Below, one piece after another: positions 16,373-25,177 of a DNA stretch of 34,333 nucleotides. Every line of letters starts with the position of its first letter. Position 1 is the stretch's first letter. The notes under the pieces are model-generated. The model had not been told where the DNA came from. It made no database searches and was given only the letters and a program-made list of their open reading frames with translations. The position numbers and the translations under genes are program-made. Source of the DNA: an uncultured Planctomycetaceae bacterium (GTDB lineage: Bacteria > Planctomycetota > Planctomycetia > Pirellulales > UBA1268); contig CAJXFK010000016.1 in the NCBI GenBank assembly GCA_913052575.1, forward strand, positions 1-34,333, written 5' to 3'.

Positions 16373-17398
16373 ATGCCATCTTCACACGAAAATAAAACGA
16401 CTTCTCGAAGACGTTTTCTAGCAAACACATCAGCAGCCATAAGTGCCACTTCGCTTTTACAAGGTTCCGATTGGTGCAGAATTTACGCCACAGAGGCAAC
16501 CTCGTCTCCAACGGCTGAAACTCTCGCTGGAGAACTTCATGCCTCACTTACAGCAGACCAACGGAAACAAGTTTGCTTCCCGTGGAATTACCAACACCCG
16601 AAGTATGGACTGCTGCGTACGCGAGTCGCGAATAATTGGCAGGCAAGTGAACCAGAGATTGCAAGTGATTTTTTTACAACAATGCAGCAGAGCATGATTC
16701 GGAAAATTTTTGAAGGCATTATCTCGCCAAAATGGCAACCTCAGTTTGATAAACAATTGGAAGACGACTGTGGTGGGTTTGGTTATTCGCAAAGCGTAGC
16801 GCTTCTTGGAGAGCCCGGCAGTGGCAATTTCCAGTTCCTGCTCAGCGGACGGCATATGACTTTAAGATGTGATGGAGATTCTGCTGATCACGTTGCTTTT
16901 GGCGGACCTATCTTCTATGGCCACGATACCGGCAACTTTCATGAAGAACCGACACACCCCGGAAATGTTTTCTGGCCACAAGCAGTCGCTGCAAATAAGG
17001 TATACGAGTTGCTTGACAGGCACCAACAAGAGGCATCGATTGTTCGCCGCTCACCCAAAGAAAGTGCCATTCAATTTCACGGCAAAACAGACCGGCCAGG
17101 GTTGTCTGTTGCTGACCTTGCTGATGAGCAAAAAAAAGAACTTGGAAATGTTCTCAAACTTCTTCTTGAGCCATTCCGACCGAGTGACCAAGCTGAAATC
17201 GACCACTGCTTAGCATCGCAGGGCGGAATTGATGCGTGTCGTCTCGTTTATTACAAAGATAAAGATCTCGGCAATGATGGCGTGTGGGACAATTGGCGAC
17301 TTGAGGGGCCGGCATTTGTTTGGCATTTCCGCGGAGCGCCTCACGTCCATGTATGGGTCAACATTGCAGATAGCCCCCAGGTCCCGACGAATGCCTAA
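16373..17398 (+). CDS. Tat-exported DUF3500 family protein
   Basis: 341 residues. The N-terminus is a Tat signal (SRRRFL at residues 11-16 followed by an Ala/Ser-rich segment), so the protein should be exported folded, which often implies a cofactor. The body matches my memory of DUF3500: 'FPWNYQHPKYGLLRTRVANNW', 'FGGPIFYGHD' and the C-terminal 'GPAFVWHFRGAPHVHVWVNIA', with clustered His residues that could bind metal. The biochemical role of the family is not known to me. AAGGA lies 10 bases before the ATG. Its stop lies inside the start of the ThiO-like gene (8-base overlap), suggesting coupled expression. Confidence 0.78.
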   Translation: MPSSHENKTTSRRRFLANTSAAISATSLLQGSDWCRIYATEATSSPTAETLAGELHASLTADQRKQVCFPWNYQHPKYGLLRTRVANNWQASEPEIASDFFTTMQQSMIRKIFEGIISPKWQPQFDKQLEDDCGGFGYSQSVALLGEPGSGNFQFLLSGRHMTLRCDGDSADHVAFGGPIFYGHDTGNFHEEPTHPGNVFWPQAVAANKVYELLDRHQQEASIVRRSPKESAIQFHGKTDRPGLSVADLADEQKKELGNVLKLLLEPFRPSDQAEIDHCLASQGGIDACRLVYYKDKDLGNDGVWDNWRLEGPAFVWHFRGAPHVHVWVNIADSPQVPTNA

Positions 17399-18569
17399 CT
17401 GCTGTATCGTTGGGGGTGGCGTGATTGGACTGTCGATTGCTCGAGAACTCGCTGGACGAGGCCGTTCTGTAACTGTTGTGAGTCGTGATACGTTGCGAAA
17501 AAGTGCGAGTTGGGCGGCGGCCGGTATTTTTCCGGCTCAACCAAGAGACACTCTTACCGATTACAACGGAACTCCCATAGAGCGGCTCACGCAATATAGT
17601 GATCGGCTCCACGAACAGTGGACGAAATCACTTCTTGAAGAAACTGGGATCGACAATGGCTTCCGGCGCTGCGGTAGCCTTGCCATCGCGACAACAGAAG
17701 AAACAGTATCTCAAATTCAGGCCGATGAAAAAAAGTGGGAACGCCTGCGAGTGAAACACGAGAGCCTTTCACCAACAGACCTAAGTGACATTGAACCAGC
17801 CCTGCACGGCACCGTTATCACTCGGCAGATACGCAGAGCATTTTATTTGCCCGATGAAACGCAAGTACGTCCTCCTCGACACCTTGCGGCATTACGATCT
17901 GCTTGCTTAACCCGTGGAGTCGAAATACTTGACGGCCACCACGTGCAAAATTTTGAATTCGATTCAAGCCGTATCGTTGCAATCAATACTAAAGATCAAA
18001 AATCGACACTACGATCAATTTGTGCTGATCAGTTTTGTGTCGCAGCTGGAGCATGGTCTGAACAGTTGCTTCAAAAACTTGATATCAATTTGCCTACGAA
18101 GCCATGGCGAGGGCAAATCTTATTGCACAAGATAGACCCCGGAATGCTCCGCCATATTATTAATTTTGGATCAGGCCTCGACTACATAATCCCACGGGAT
18201 GATGGACACCTTCTTATCGGATCAACTATCGAGGATGCGGGCTTTGATACATCAACGACACCTTCTTCTCTTTACCGATTAAACAAAATAGCTGGTGAAA
18301 TTCTCCCCGATGTCATAGCTAATGAACCAGTATCTTCTTGGGCTGGACTGCGCCCGGGATCACCTGATGGACTACCAACCGTCGGCCGAATACCCTCAGC
18401 AGACAACGCATGGTTGGCAACTGGTCACTACCGTTCAGGCTTCCATCTCTCAACGGGGACAGCTCGCCTAGTCTCTGACTCAATGTGTGGCATACCAACT
18501 GAAATGCAATTAGATGCATTTTCACCTGTCCGAGCAGGCCTCCGAGGAACTATCTGTCAGACCAAATAA
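17391..18569 (+). CDS. thiO: ThiO/DadA-like FAD-dependent amine oxidase
   Basis: 392 residues from the ATG at 17391; the frame extends upstream to 17229 but that part overlaps the DUF3500 gene and has no homology. The FAD-binding motif is IVGGGVIGLSIARELAGRG (6-24), followed by 'SWAAAGIFPAQ'. The C-terminal 'WAGLRPGSPDGLPTVGR' is the typical second FAD and substrate-site motif. Glycine oxidase ThiO makes iminoglycine for thiazole synthesis; related enzymes act on D-amino acids or sarcosine. No thiamine gene is adjacent, so the substrate is open. It overlaps the upstream gene by 8 bases. Confidence 0.82.
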   Translation: MPNCCIVGGGVIGLSIARELAGRGRSVTVVSRDTLRKSASWAAAGIFPAQPRDTLTDYNGTPIERLTQYSDRLHEQWTKSLLEETGIDNGFRRCGSLAIATTEETVSQIQADEKKWERLRVKHESLSPTDLSDIEPALHGTVITRQIRRAFYLPDETQVRPPRHLAALRSACLTRGVEILDGHHVQNFEFDSSRIVAINTKDQKSTLRSICADQFCVAAGAWSEQLLQKLDINLPTKPWRGQILLHKIDPGMLRHIINFGSGLDYIIPRDDGHLLIGSTIEDAGFDTSTTPSSLYRLNKIAGEILPDVIANEPVSSWAGLRPGSPDGLPTVGRIPSADNAWLATGHYRSGFHLSTGTARLVSDSMCGIPTEMQLDAFSPVRAGLRGTICQTK

Positions 18570-18696
18570 GGACTTCAGTGTTTCGACAGAAAGTGGTCTG
18601 CTTGTTGCGGCAGCACAATGGAACGTAGCACGACTTTTGTGCTCCAATTCGCCCACGACTCCTTCCACATGCTACAGCTACCCAAACAAACTTCTA

Positions 18697-20493
18697 CTAA
18701 CGAACTGGGTCAAAAAGAATCGCATGTAGGCTTGCCCGTTCAAGGTCTCCTTCGAGACATTGGACAAATACCCGATGCCTGCCGCTCTCTCGAAATTTAA
18801 GCCACCCAATCGGAAACGTCTGGTAGTTATGCGAAGAGTTTTGTTGGTTTTGAATAGATTTTCCACCATCAATACCGACCCGCCAAACAAGCCTTCCTTC
18901 TCCAGCATAATTTAGTGATACCTGATATTCACCAGGGATAAGAACATCGACTTCCCAAGACAATTCAGCTTCAGTATCAAACCCATGGCCGTGCACAATC
19001 CGTTTCCATTCACCAAACTTTTCCATCCAACGTTTCTCTGACTTTTTTAATCCGCCGACATCAGCAAACTCCACGGGTAGTCTTGTAATTGCCTCAGGAT
19101 CAATCGTGAGAGCTGGATCAATTATTGGGATTTCAGTGAAATTCAATTCAATGACCGACGCTAGCACCTCTGGAGCTTTCGCCGGGACACGAATAACTAT
19201 GTGTTTACCGCGACGCTCGCAGACAAGATCAACGGACCCACTACTTTGTAACAATTTCACCCGTTCAACGTCCTGCTGAACATTTGGAAGATAGAGCTCA
19301 CCAGATTTTGGCCAATGAAAAACTGAAAGGGAAAATGTCTTATTTTTTCGGGTCACATCACCCCAAGGCATTGCATGCTGCCAAGGCGAACCTTCAACGT
19401 CGTACACAACCTGTGGATAGCGAGCAATCCACTCACCAGCAGCACGCAGCGATTCGGCACATCGCAAAGAAACACTTCCGTCGCCACGCGGACCTATATT
19501 CAACATATATGTGCCACCTCTGGCAACGCAGGCAATGAGACGTTCAAGTATTTGTTTTGGTGATTTCCAGTTTTCGTCATACCACGCATATGCCCACGAA
19601 TCGTTTGTGGTATCAACGCTTTCCCATAGCCCATCAATATTAACGATAGGCACTTCCATATCACCAAGCGTCTGATAATCGCCAAGCCCATGGCCAGCAC
19701 GCCCAGACACGAGTGCTCGAGGCTGGTTTTGGTGTACCACTTCGACAAGCTTTTCAACATAGTGTTTCGGCATTGCTCCAGGTGTATCAAACCACACAAT
19801 TTCTATCGGACCGTATTGCGTTGTGATCTCCCTAACCTGAGGCAGACATTTCTTCTCAAAATAATCATCGAAGGTTGCAGGCTTACCATTCGCATCCACT
19901 TTTGGACCATTTCCGCCCCCCGGAAACGTCCAGTCTTGATTGTGGGAATAATAAAACCCAAAACCAAGCCCCTGATTACGGCAAGCCGCTGCCAGATCCT
20001 TCATTGGATCTTTGCTCCAAGGAGTTGCGTCCACAATATTAAAGTCGCATGCCTTTGATTCATACATGGCGAAGCCATCATGGTGCTTGGCAGTGATAAC
20101 TATATATTTCATCCCTGCATCACGGGCGAGCTTTGCAATGGCATCTGCATCAAAATCGACAGGATTGAATGTCTTTGCAAGTTCCTTGTACTCGGCAATA
20201 GGAATACCAGCCATCCGCTGATTCATGATCCATTCGCCTATACCGTAATAGGTTTTCCCATCTACCTTATTGCCTAACTGGGAGTACAGCCCCCAATGAA
20301 TAAACATTGCGTAATTGCCCTGATCAAAGAGCTGCCCCCTGCTTGCATTTTCAGCCCTGAGCTTGATGACACGTGCACCCCACAAACCATCCATAGACTG
20401 CTTATTATTGACACTCTCAACAGCATTACTTTCATGAATAAAACTGATAGAAAAGATTGCGACCGACACGAAAACAAGAATGCTGATTCTCAT
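18697..20493 (-). CDS. Secreted alpha-L-fucosidase, GH29
   Basis: 598 residues. The N-terminal 24 residues are a signal peptide ending in SNA. The GH29 catalytic domain follows: 'YAMFIHWGLYS' (61-71), 'KHHDGFAMY' (136-144), and 'IEIVWFDTPG', with Asp236 the expected nucleophile. It should release terminal L-fucose outside the cytoplasm with retention of configuration. Residues about 470-598 form a beta-rich C-terminal domain ('PGEYQVSLNYAGEGRLVWRV'), probably a carbohydrate-binding or accessory module. An AAGGG lies 7 bases before the start. It follows the aldolase after a 240-base gap and completes the fucose locus. Confidence 0.93.
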   Translation of the reverse strand: MRISILVFVSVAIFSISFIHESNAVESVNNKQSMDGLWGARVIKLRAENASRGQLFDQGNYAMFIHWGLYSQLGNKVDGKTYYGIGEWIMNQRMAGIPIAEYKELAKTFNPVDFDADAIAKLARDAGMKYIVITAKHHDGFAMYESKACDFNIVDATPWSKDPMKDLAAACRNQGLGFGFYYSHNQDWTFPGGGNGPKVDANGKPATFDDYFEKKCLPQVREITTQYGPIEIVWFDTPGAMPKHYVEKLVEVVHQNQPRALVSGRAGHGLGDYQTLGDMEVPIVNIDGLWESVDTTNDSWAYAWYDENWKSPKQILERLIACVARGGTYMLNIGPRGDGSVSLRCAESLRAAGEWIARYPQVVYDVEGSPWQHAMPWGDVTRKNKTFSLSVFHWPKSGELYLPNVQQDVERVKLLQSSGSVDLVCERRGKHIVIRVPAKAPEVLASVIELNFTEIPIIDPALTIDPEAITRLPVEFADVGGLKKSEKRWMEKFGEWKRIVHGHGFDTEAELSWEVDVLIPGEYQVSLNYAGEGRLVWRVGIDGGKSIQNQQNSSHNYQTFPIGWLKFRESGRHRVFVQCLEGDLERASLHAILFDPVR

Positions 20494-20733
20494 TCAGTAA
20501 CCCTTCTATAAAAACGCAGAGATCGTATTCATGCCCCTAAGATACAGCAAAACAGAGGTGAGTATCATCCGAGTAAAACTACACATCCGGCATAATAATG
20601 AACGGCCCATATCGAACTAAATATCCTCTGAAGTTTAGTCACCCTATCCTTTCTCTCAATCGGGAGAACACATGACACTCAACATACCGATCGCCATACT
20701 ATCACCGAACGACCGACACCTACGTCATCTCAC

Positions 20734-21486
20734 TTAAAGCTTCAATGCTCGTTGTCGATAATGCTCATCGGTTCGATTTGAGATTCGGTCAACATCCTCA
20801 GCGCTCATAAAAGTAGGCCCTCCCAATGCGGCTGCTCCCACAAAAATTTCTGCAGCCTTGTGAGCCATTAGCATCGCTGCTTTCACAGCCCCCGAGGTCT
20901 TGCCAAGAGTGATAATGCCATGATTTTCAAGCAGAATTACGCGAGGGGCACAGCCAAAATCATCGAGATACGTATCGGTCGCAAGACGAATTGATTTGGA
21001 CAGCGACAATCCAGGATCGGTGTAAGGAATAAGCACCGAGCGAGCACCACAGCACACAATTTCATCAGGAAAAAGCTTTCGTGTTGCAAATTGACTCGCA
21101 CGTGGTGAACAGAGAATCTGATTCACTGCGATACTATGCGTATGACCAACAAAATGGATACCCTCCAGCGACAACAGATACGCATGAAACAGAGTCTCGA
21201 CAGACGGCTTTTTTGCTGATACGTCAACTCGACTCGCCAAAAGCAAGTCTTCAATTACCTGATCTGACATCGTATCTTGATCAAGCATGGGAAGAAGAGA
21301 ATCAAACCTGCACGCAACAAGATCCTCGCTCGTGAGTGTCTGAAGGCAACTACCACTCGCTTTGACAAGAAACGTGTGCTCGTCAATCCGAGCCGATGTG
21401 TTTCCTTCACCAAGAATAGCCAACTGTCGCTTCTCTTCACCAAGAAAATGTGAGAGTTCTAACAGAGTATCTTGAGTTGTCGACAT
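20734..21486 (-). CDS. fucA: Class II aldolase, probable L-fuculose-1-phosphate aldolase
   Basis: 250 residues of the class II aldolase/adducin family. The zinc ligands are His115 and His117 (GHTHS) and His189 (ENHG); the catalytic Glu is Glu97 (PSVETLFH). The 'GEGNTSARI' and 'LVKASGS' phosphate-site segments are present. It should split L-fuculose-1-phosphate to dihydroxyacetone phosphate and L-lactaldehyde. The substrate is inferred from the adjacent FucI and FucP genes; rhamnulose-1-phosphate would also be possible. It is longer than E. coli FucA (215 residues). It starts 63 bases after the fucI stop. Confidence 0.85.
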   Translation of the reverse strand: MSTTQDTLLELSHFLGEEKRQLAILGEGNTSARIDEHTFLVKASGSCLQTLTSEDLVACRFDSLLPMLDQDTMSDQVIEDLLLASRVDVSAKKPSVETLFHAYLLSLEGIHFVGHTHSIAVNQILCSPRASQFATRKLFPDEIVCCGARSVLIPYTDPGLSLSKSIRLATDTYLDDFGCAPRVILLENHGIITLGKTSGAVKAAMLMAHKAAEIFVGAAALGGPTFMSAEDVDRISNRTDEHYRQRALKL

Positions 21487-21549
21487 AATGCTTCCGTGTC
21501 TTTACAAAGTACAAACACTCATACCACCTCTACTTATACAACACCTTCT

Positions 21550-23352
21550 CTACACACGACCGTAGAGAGGACCAAAAGCCTCACAGGCTCTAAAGTCAGC
21601 TCCTTCAAGACCATCAGTACCAAAAGCATTCCATGCACTTGGCCGGAACACTCTATCAGCTGCCACATTATGCATGTAGACGGGAATTCTGAGGATAGAT
21701 GCCAACGTTATGAACAAATGCCCGACGTGGCCGGCAGTCATCACACAGTGGTTTGCACCCCAATGATTCATGACCTCATATGTGGAAGTAAACGCGCCCC
21801 GCCCAGTAATTGTCGGGGCAAACCAGGTGGTTGGCCATGTTGGATTCGTTCGCTGATCAAGAACGTCGTGAACTGACTCGGGGAGTTCAACCGTATAGCC
21901 CTCTGCAATCTGAATTGCTGGCCCGAGACCTGCTACCAAATTAATACGAGTCATGGTTGCCGGCATGCCTCCGAGGGTCCGATACCGGGTGCTCAGACCA
22001 CCCCCAGGAAAGTATTCTGTGATCGATGGATGCCAGGTTGTTGCCTGAAGGCACTTCGTTGCTTCGTCATCAGTTATCTCCCAGAACGGCTTCATTGTCG
22101 GCGTGCCGTCTTGATCCATTTGTTGCCCCGTACCATCAAGTGCCGCCGGCCCAGAATTAATAAGATGGAGCAAGCCATCAGCTGCTGCCCCCTCTAACTG
22201 ATAGCCTTCACAGGCTCCGGCAACTGCCTCGGGACTCCAATACGTACGCAAATCAGCAAAAATTTGCGCGGTGTTGGTAAGCAAGTGCCCACACAGCATA
22301 GTAGCTGCATTGAGAGCATCATTCTCGGTGGCAACGATATAGGGTGCCCGCTTACCATTCCAGTCAAAAGAGGTATTGAGTATGGCTTCAAGAAAATCAC
22401 CATTCGGAAAATGATCGGTCCATTGTCGCTGGCCCTGAAACCCAGCGGCAATTGCACCGTGTCCCTGTGCCTGTTCCTGGAGCCCCATCTCAGCAAGTCG
22501 CTTGTTGCCAACCATCAAATCACGAGCAATCAAACACATTTTTACGGAGTCGGACCACTCCGAATCAAGATGCTCGCGGGATCGTTTCGTTTCGTCGCTA
22601 TTGTAGTCATCACCCTCCGGGCAATTTTCTTTCACCCAGGCAAGAGCCTCCTCGCACTCATCATGATCAAACTGCCCTTTGTTCATGCGCCCGACAAACT
22701 CGGTCATGTCGATGTCTTCAACTCGCATGCCGAACCATTTTTCCCAAAACGCATAGTCAACCATTGAGCCAGCAATGCCCATCGAAGTACCGCCCATCGA
22801 TAAATAGGCTTTGCCCCTCATCAACGCAGCGGCAAGACCACATCGGGCAAAATCGAGGATTTTACTCCGCACATCAGCGGGCATATGAGCGTCACCAGCG
22901 TCCTGTACGTCTCGACCATATATCCCAAATGCGGGAATACCCTTCTGGCTGTGTCCTGCAAGTACTGCAGCGAGATACACAGCACCCGGACGTTCGGTAC
23001 CATTGAATCCAAATACTGCCTTCGGCCGTAACGGATCCATGTCCATGGTCTCACTTCCGTAGCACCAACAGGGTGTTACCGTCAGTGAGACTCCTACGTT
23101 TTCTCGACGAAACAAGTCATCACACGCACTGGCCTCAGCAACTCCACCGATGCATGTTTCCGCTATGACGCAGTCTACTGGTGCACCATTTGGATAGCGC
23201 AGCTCACTGGACACCAATTCTGCTACACGGCTGGCCAGATTCATCGTCTGGTCTTCCAACGATTCACGAACTCCACCAAGTCGGCCATCAATTGTTGGCC
23301 GAATACCAATTCTCGGGAGGACACCATTCCAAATTGTGGGGACTGTACTCAT
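21550..23352 (-). CDS. fucI: L-fucose isomerase
   Basis: 600 residues from the ATG at 23352 (E. coli: 591). A frame to a TTG at 23385 exists but looks unnatural. It converts L-fucose to L-fuculose, using Mn2+. The active-site region [17 protein letters not shown], with Glu343, and [13 protein letters not shown], with Asp367, have the same 24-residue spacing as Glu337 and Asp361 in E. coli. '[13 protein letters not shown]' and '[17 protein letters not shown]' are also conserved. It follows fucP with a gap of about 50 bases and precedes the aldolase, indicating an operon. Confidence 0.96.
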   Translation of the reverse strand: MSTVPTIWNGVLPRIGIRPTIDGRLGGVRESLEDQTMNLASRVAELVSSELRYPNGAPVDCVIAETCIGGVAEASACDDLFRRENVGVSLTVTPCWCYGSETMDMDPLRPKAVFGFNGTERPGAVYLAAVLAGHSQKGIPAFGIYGRDVQDAGDAHMPADVRSKILDFARCGLAAALMRGKAYLSMGGTSMGIAGSMVDYAFWEKWFGMRVEDIDMTEFVGRMNKGQFDHDECEEALAWVKENCPEGDDYNSDETKRSREHLDSEWSDSVKMCLIARDLMVGNKRLAEMGLQEQAQGHGAIAAGFQGQRQWTDHFPNGDFLEAILNTSFDWNGKRAPYIVATENDALNAATMLCGHLLTNTAQIFADLRTYWSPEAVAGACEGYQLEGAAADGLLHLINSGPAALDGTGQQMDQDGTPTMKPFWEITDDEATKCLQATTWHPSITEYFPGGGLSTRYRTLGGMPATMTRINLVAGLGPAIQIAEGYTVELPESVHDVLDQRTNPTWPTTWFAPTITGRGAFTSTYEVMNHWGANHCVMTAGHVGHLFITLASILRIPVYMHNVAADRVFRPSAWNAFGTDGLEGADFRACEAFGPLYGRV

Positions 23353-23401
23353 GGATATTCTCTCATCAAAAAAATTCTTGAACAATGAAAACTCTCATCA
23401 A

Positions 23402-24811
23402 TCAGCTCTCTACGGCAGGCTTCGGAGAAAACAAGGCAACCGCAAAGCCAAAAACTGCAACCACCACAAAGCAACTCAGTGGAAGGAAAAACGAGAGGCG
23501 TACTGGCTCAAGCATCTGACCAGCGATGGTCATGCCGTCGCCATCAATTATTGCACCTTGTAAACGTGGCATAAACGCACCACCAACAATTGCAAAAATC
23601 AAACCCGCTGATCCTAATTTCGCATCATTTGGGCTGAGTCCGTTCAGGGCAATTCCATAAATTGTTGGAAACATGAGCGACATACAAGCAGACACACCGA
23701 CTAGACAGTAAAGACCTGTGAACCCCTGCAGGAAGATTGCCCCGGCAGTCAGCAGACCACCTCCCACAGCGAGTACACCAAGCAACAAGCCGGGAGCCAT
23801 GTATTTCAGTATGAACGTACAGATAAAACGACTCGCAAGAAAAATACCCATGGCAAGAATGTTGTAATTCTGTGCTTGGGCAGCACTTAATCCCACAAGC
23901 GTCATTCCATAGTGAATAACAAATGTCCAAGTCATTATCTGTGCACCAACATAGAAAGTTTGTGCAATAACACCCCCGACATACTGCCAATTTGTAAACA
24001 GGTTCTGAGCGAGCGTCATAACGTGAATCTCTTCATCTTCCTGCCCTGTGTCCGGCAGCCTCGAAATAACAAAAAGCAGCAGGACAGCGAGTACGACTAA
24101 AGCGATAACTACATAAGGGGTCCTGACAACTGCTAAATCATGGGAGACCATTGCCTCATACTTCTGCGGTTCCGCCGTTGCAGAATCTTCCATTGCTTTG
24201 GTTATGAGTTTATCGACATCACTGGGCAGCATCGTTGCATATTCTGGATGTCTCGCAATCTCGGCCTCTCGAAATTGTGAGACTTCAAGCCCCGGGAGAA
24301 TGAACATGCTCGCCACCACCATGCCGGTAAGAGACCCAATTGGATTAAATGCTTGAGCCAGGTTTAGTCTTTGCGTTGCAGTACTTCGTGGCCCCATTGA
24401 GAGGATATACGGATTGGCCGTTGTCTCCAAGAAAGCAAGGCCAAACGTCAGAATGTAGAAACCCACAAGGAAGACATTAAATTCCATCATCAAGCTTGCT
24501 GGAATAGTCATCGCAGCACCTACTGCATAGAGAAGCAGCCCAATAATAATCCCAGACTTGTACGACACTTTTCGAATAAGCAGTGCTGCTGGAATCGCCA
24601 TCGTGGCATATCCACCATAGAAGGCCCATTGCACTAAGCTGCTTTGTGCATTGGAAATAAGGAATATTTCTTTAAAGGCACGAACGAGTGGATTAGTGAT
24701 GTCGTTCGCAAATCCCCATAACGCAAACAATGACGTTACAAGAATGAACGGTACAACGAACTGTTTCGGAACAACCGACTCTCGCGACGTCGATATTGTT
24801 GATTCCTCCAT
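23402..24811 (-). CDS. fucP: L-fucose:H+ symporter, MFS
   Basis: 469 residues with about 12 transmembrane helices. It belongs to the FucP branch of the major facilitator superfamily: 'LFALWGFANDITNPLVRAFKEIF' near the N-terminus carries the conserved N-D and F-K-E positions, and 'FLETTANPYILSMGP' is the family signature. It should import L-fucose with protons across the cytoplasmic membrane. A central loop of about 50 charged residues (near 180-225) is longer than in E. coli FucP. A consensus AGGAGG precedes the start by 6 bases. It is the first gene of the fucP-fucI-aldolase run. Confidence 0.92.
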   Translation of the reverse strand: MEESTISTSRESVVPKQFVVPFILVTSLFALWGFANDITNPLVRAFKEIFLISNAQSSLVQWAFYGGYATMAIPAALLIRKVSYKSGIIIGLLLYAVGAAMTIPASLMMEFNVFLVGFYILTFGLAFLETTANPYILSMGPRSTATQRLNLAQAFNPIGSLTGMVVASMFILPGLEVSQFREAEIARHPEYATMLPSDVDKLITKAMEDSATAEPQKYEAMVSHDLAVVRTPYVVIALVVLAVLLLFVISRLPDTGQEDEEIHVMTLAQNLFTNWQYVGGVIAQTFYVGAQIMTWTFVIHYGMTLVGLSAAQAQNYNILAMGIFLASRFICTFILKYMAPGLLLGVLAVGGGLLTAGAIFLQGFTGLYCLVGVSACMSLMFPTIYGIALNGLSPNDAKLGSAGLIFAIVGGAFMPRLQGAIIDGDGMTIAGQMLEPVRLSFFLPLSCFVVVAVFGFAVALFSPKPAVES

Positions 24812-24817
24812 GCCAAA

Positions 24818-24823
24818 CCTCCT
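24818..24823 (-). promoter_or_regulatory. Consensus Shine-Dalgarno AGGAGG of fucP
   Basis: Read on the minus strand, AGGAGG lies 6 bases before the ATG. It is the strongest ribosome binding site in the fucose locus. Confidence 0.7.
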
Positions 24824-24899
24824 ATATGATCACCACTCAAATTTCACCAATCGAACGCTCATGCTTCAACTGGACAAATCCCCAAATGTATTACAGCCC

Positions 24900-24913
24900 T
24901 TTGTTGTAACAAA
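24900..24913. promoter_or_regulatory. Palindrome TTTGTTGTAACAAA, candidate operator for the fucose genes
   Basis: Six-base arms with a 2-base centre, about 90 bases upstream of the fucP start. On the minus strand a TAATAC resembling a -10 element follows 7 bases after it. The place and symmetry suit a regulator dimer; the regulator itself is not in the window. Confidence 0.35.
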
Positions 24914-25177
24914 CCACACACTACCCGCGATAGGAGGGGCCCGACTTTCCAGAACTTATTGCAACTCATGCAAACACCTGATTTATCAGCAGTTCGTTTA
25001 AACACGCACGCCATGTTCATGGCTTTCATATTATGCATGTTTGTCATTGATTATATGAATACAAAAGAGCATTCTCTCGGACACATTCCCCAAAGCACTA
25101 GGAGAGGCGGCACTCAAACAAGATATCGAAGACCCAAAGTATCAGCATGGCAGCTCTGTAGACCTCCATCACGAAAG

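Larger units (their letters stand above)
24812..25177. other. Intergenic region upstream of fucP, no gene seen
   Basis: 366 bases between the secreted hydrolase gene and fucP. It holds the fucP ribosome binding site and a 14-base palindrome at 24900-24913. The short frames inside it have no homology I recognise. A promoter for fucP is expected here, but I could not place a convincing -35/-10 pair. Confidence 0.5.

Noticed and set aside
24859-25047. 62-residue Met/Cys-rich frame upstream of fucP
   Set aside because: No start signal, no homology that I recognise, and it covers the likely fucP control region.
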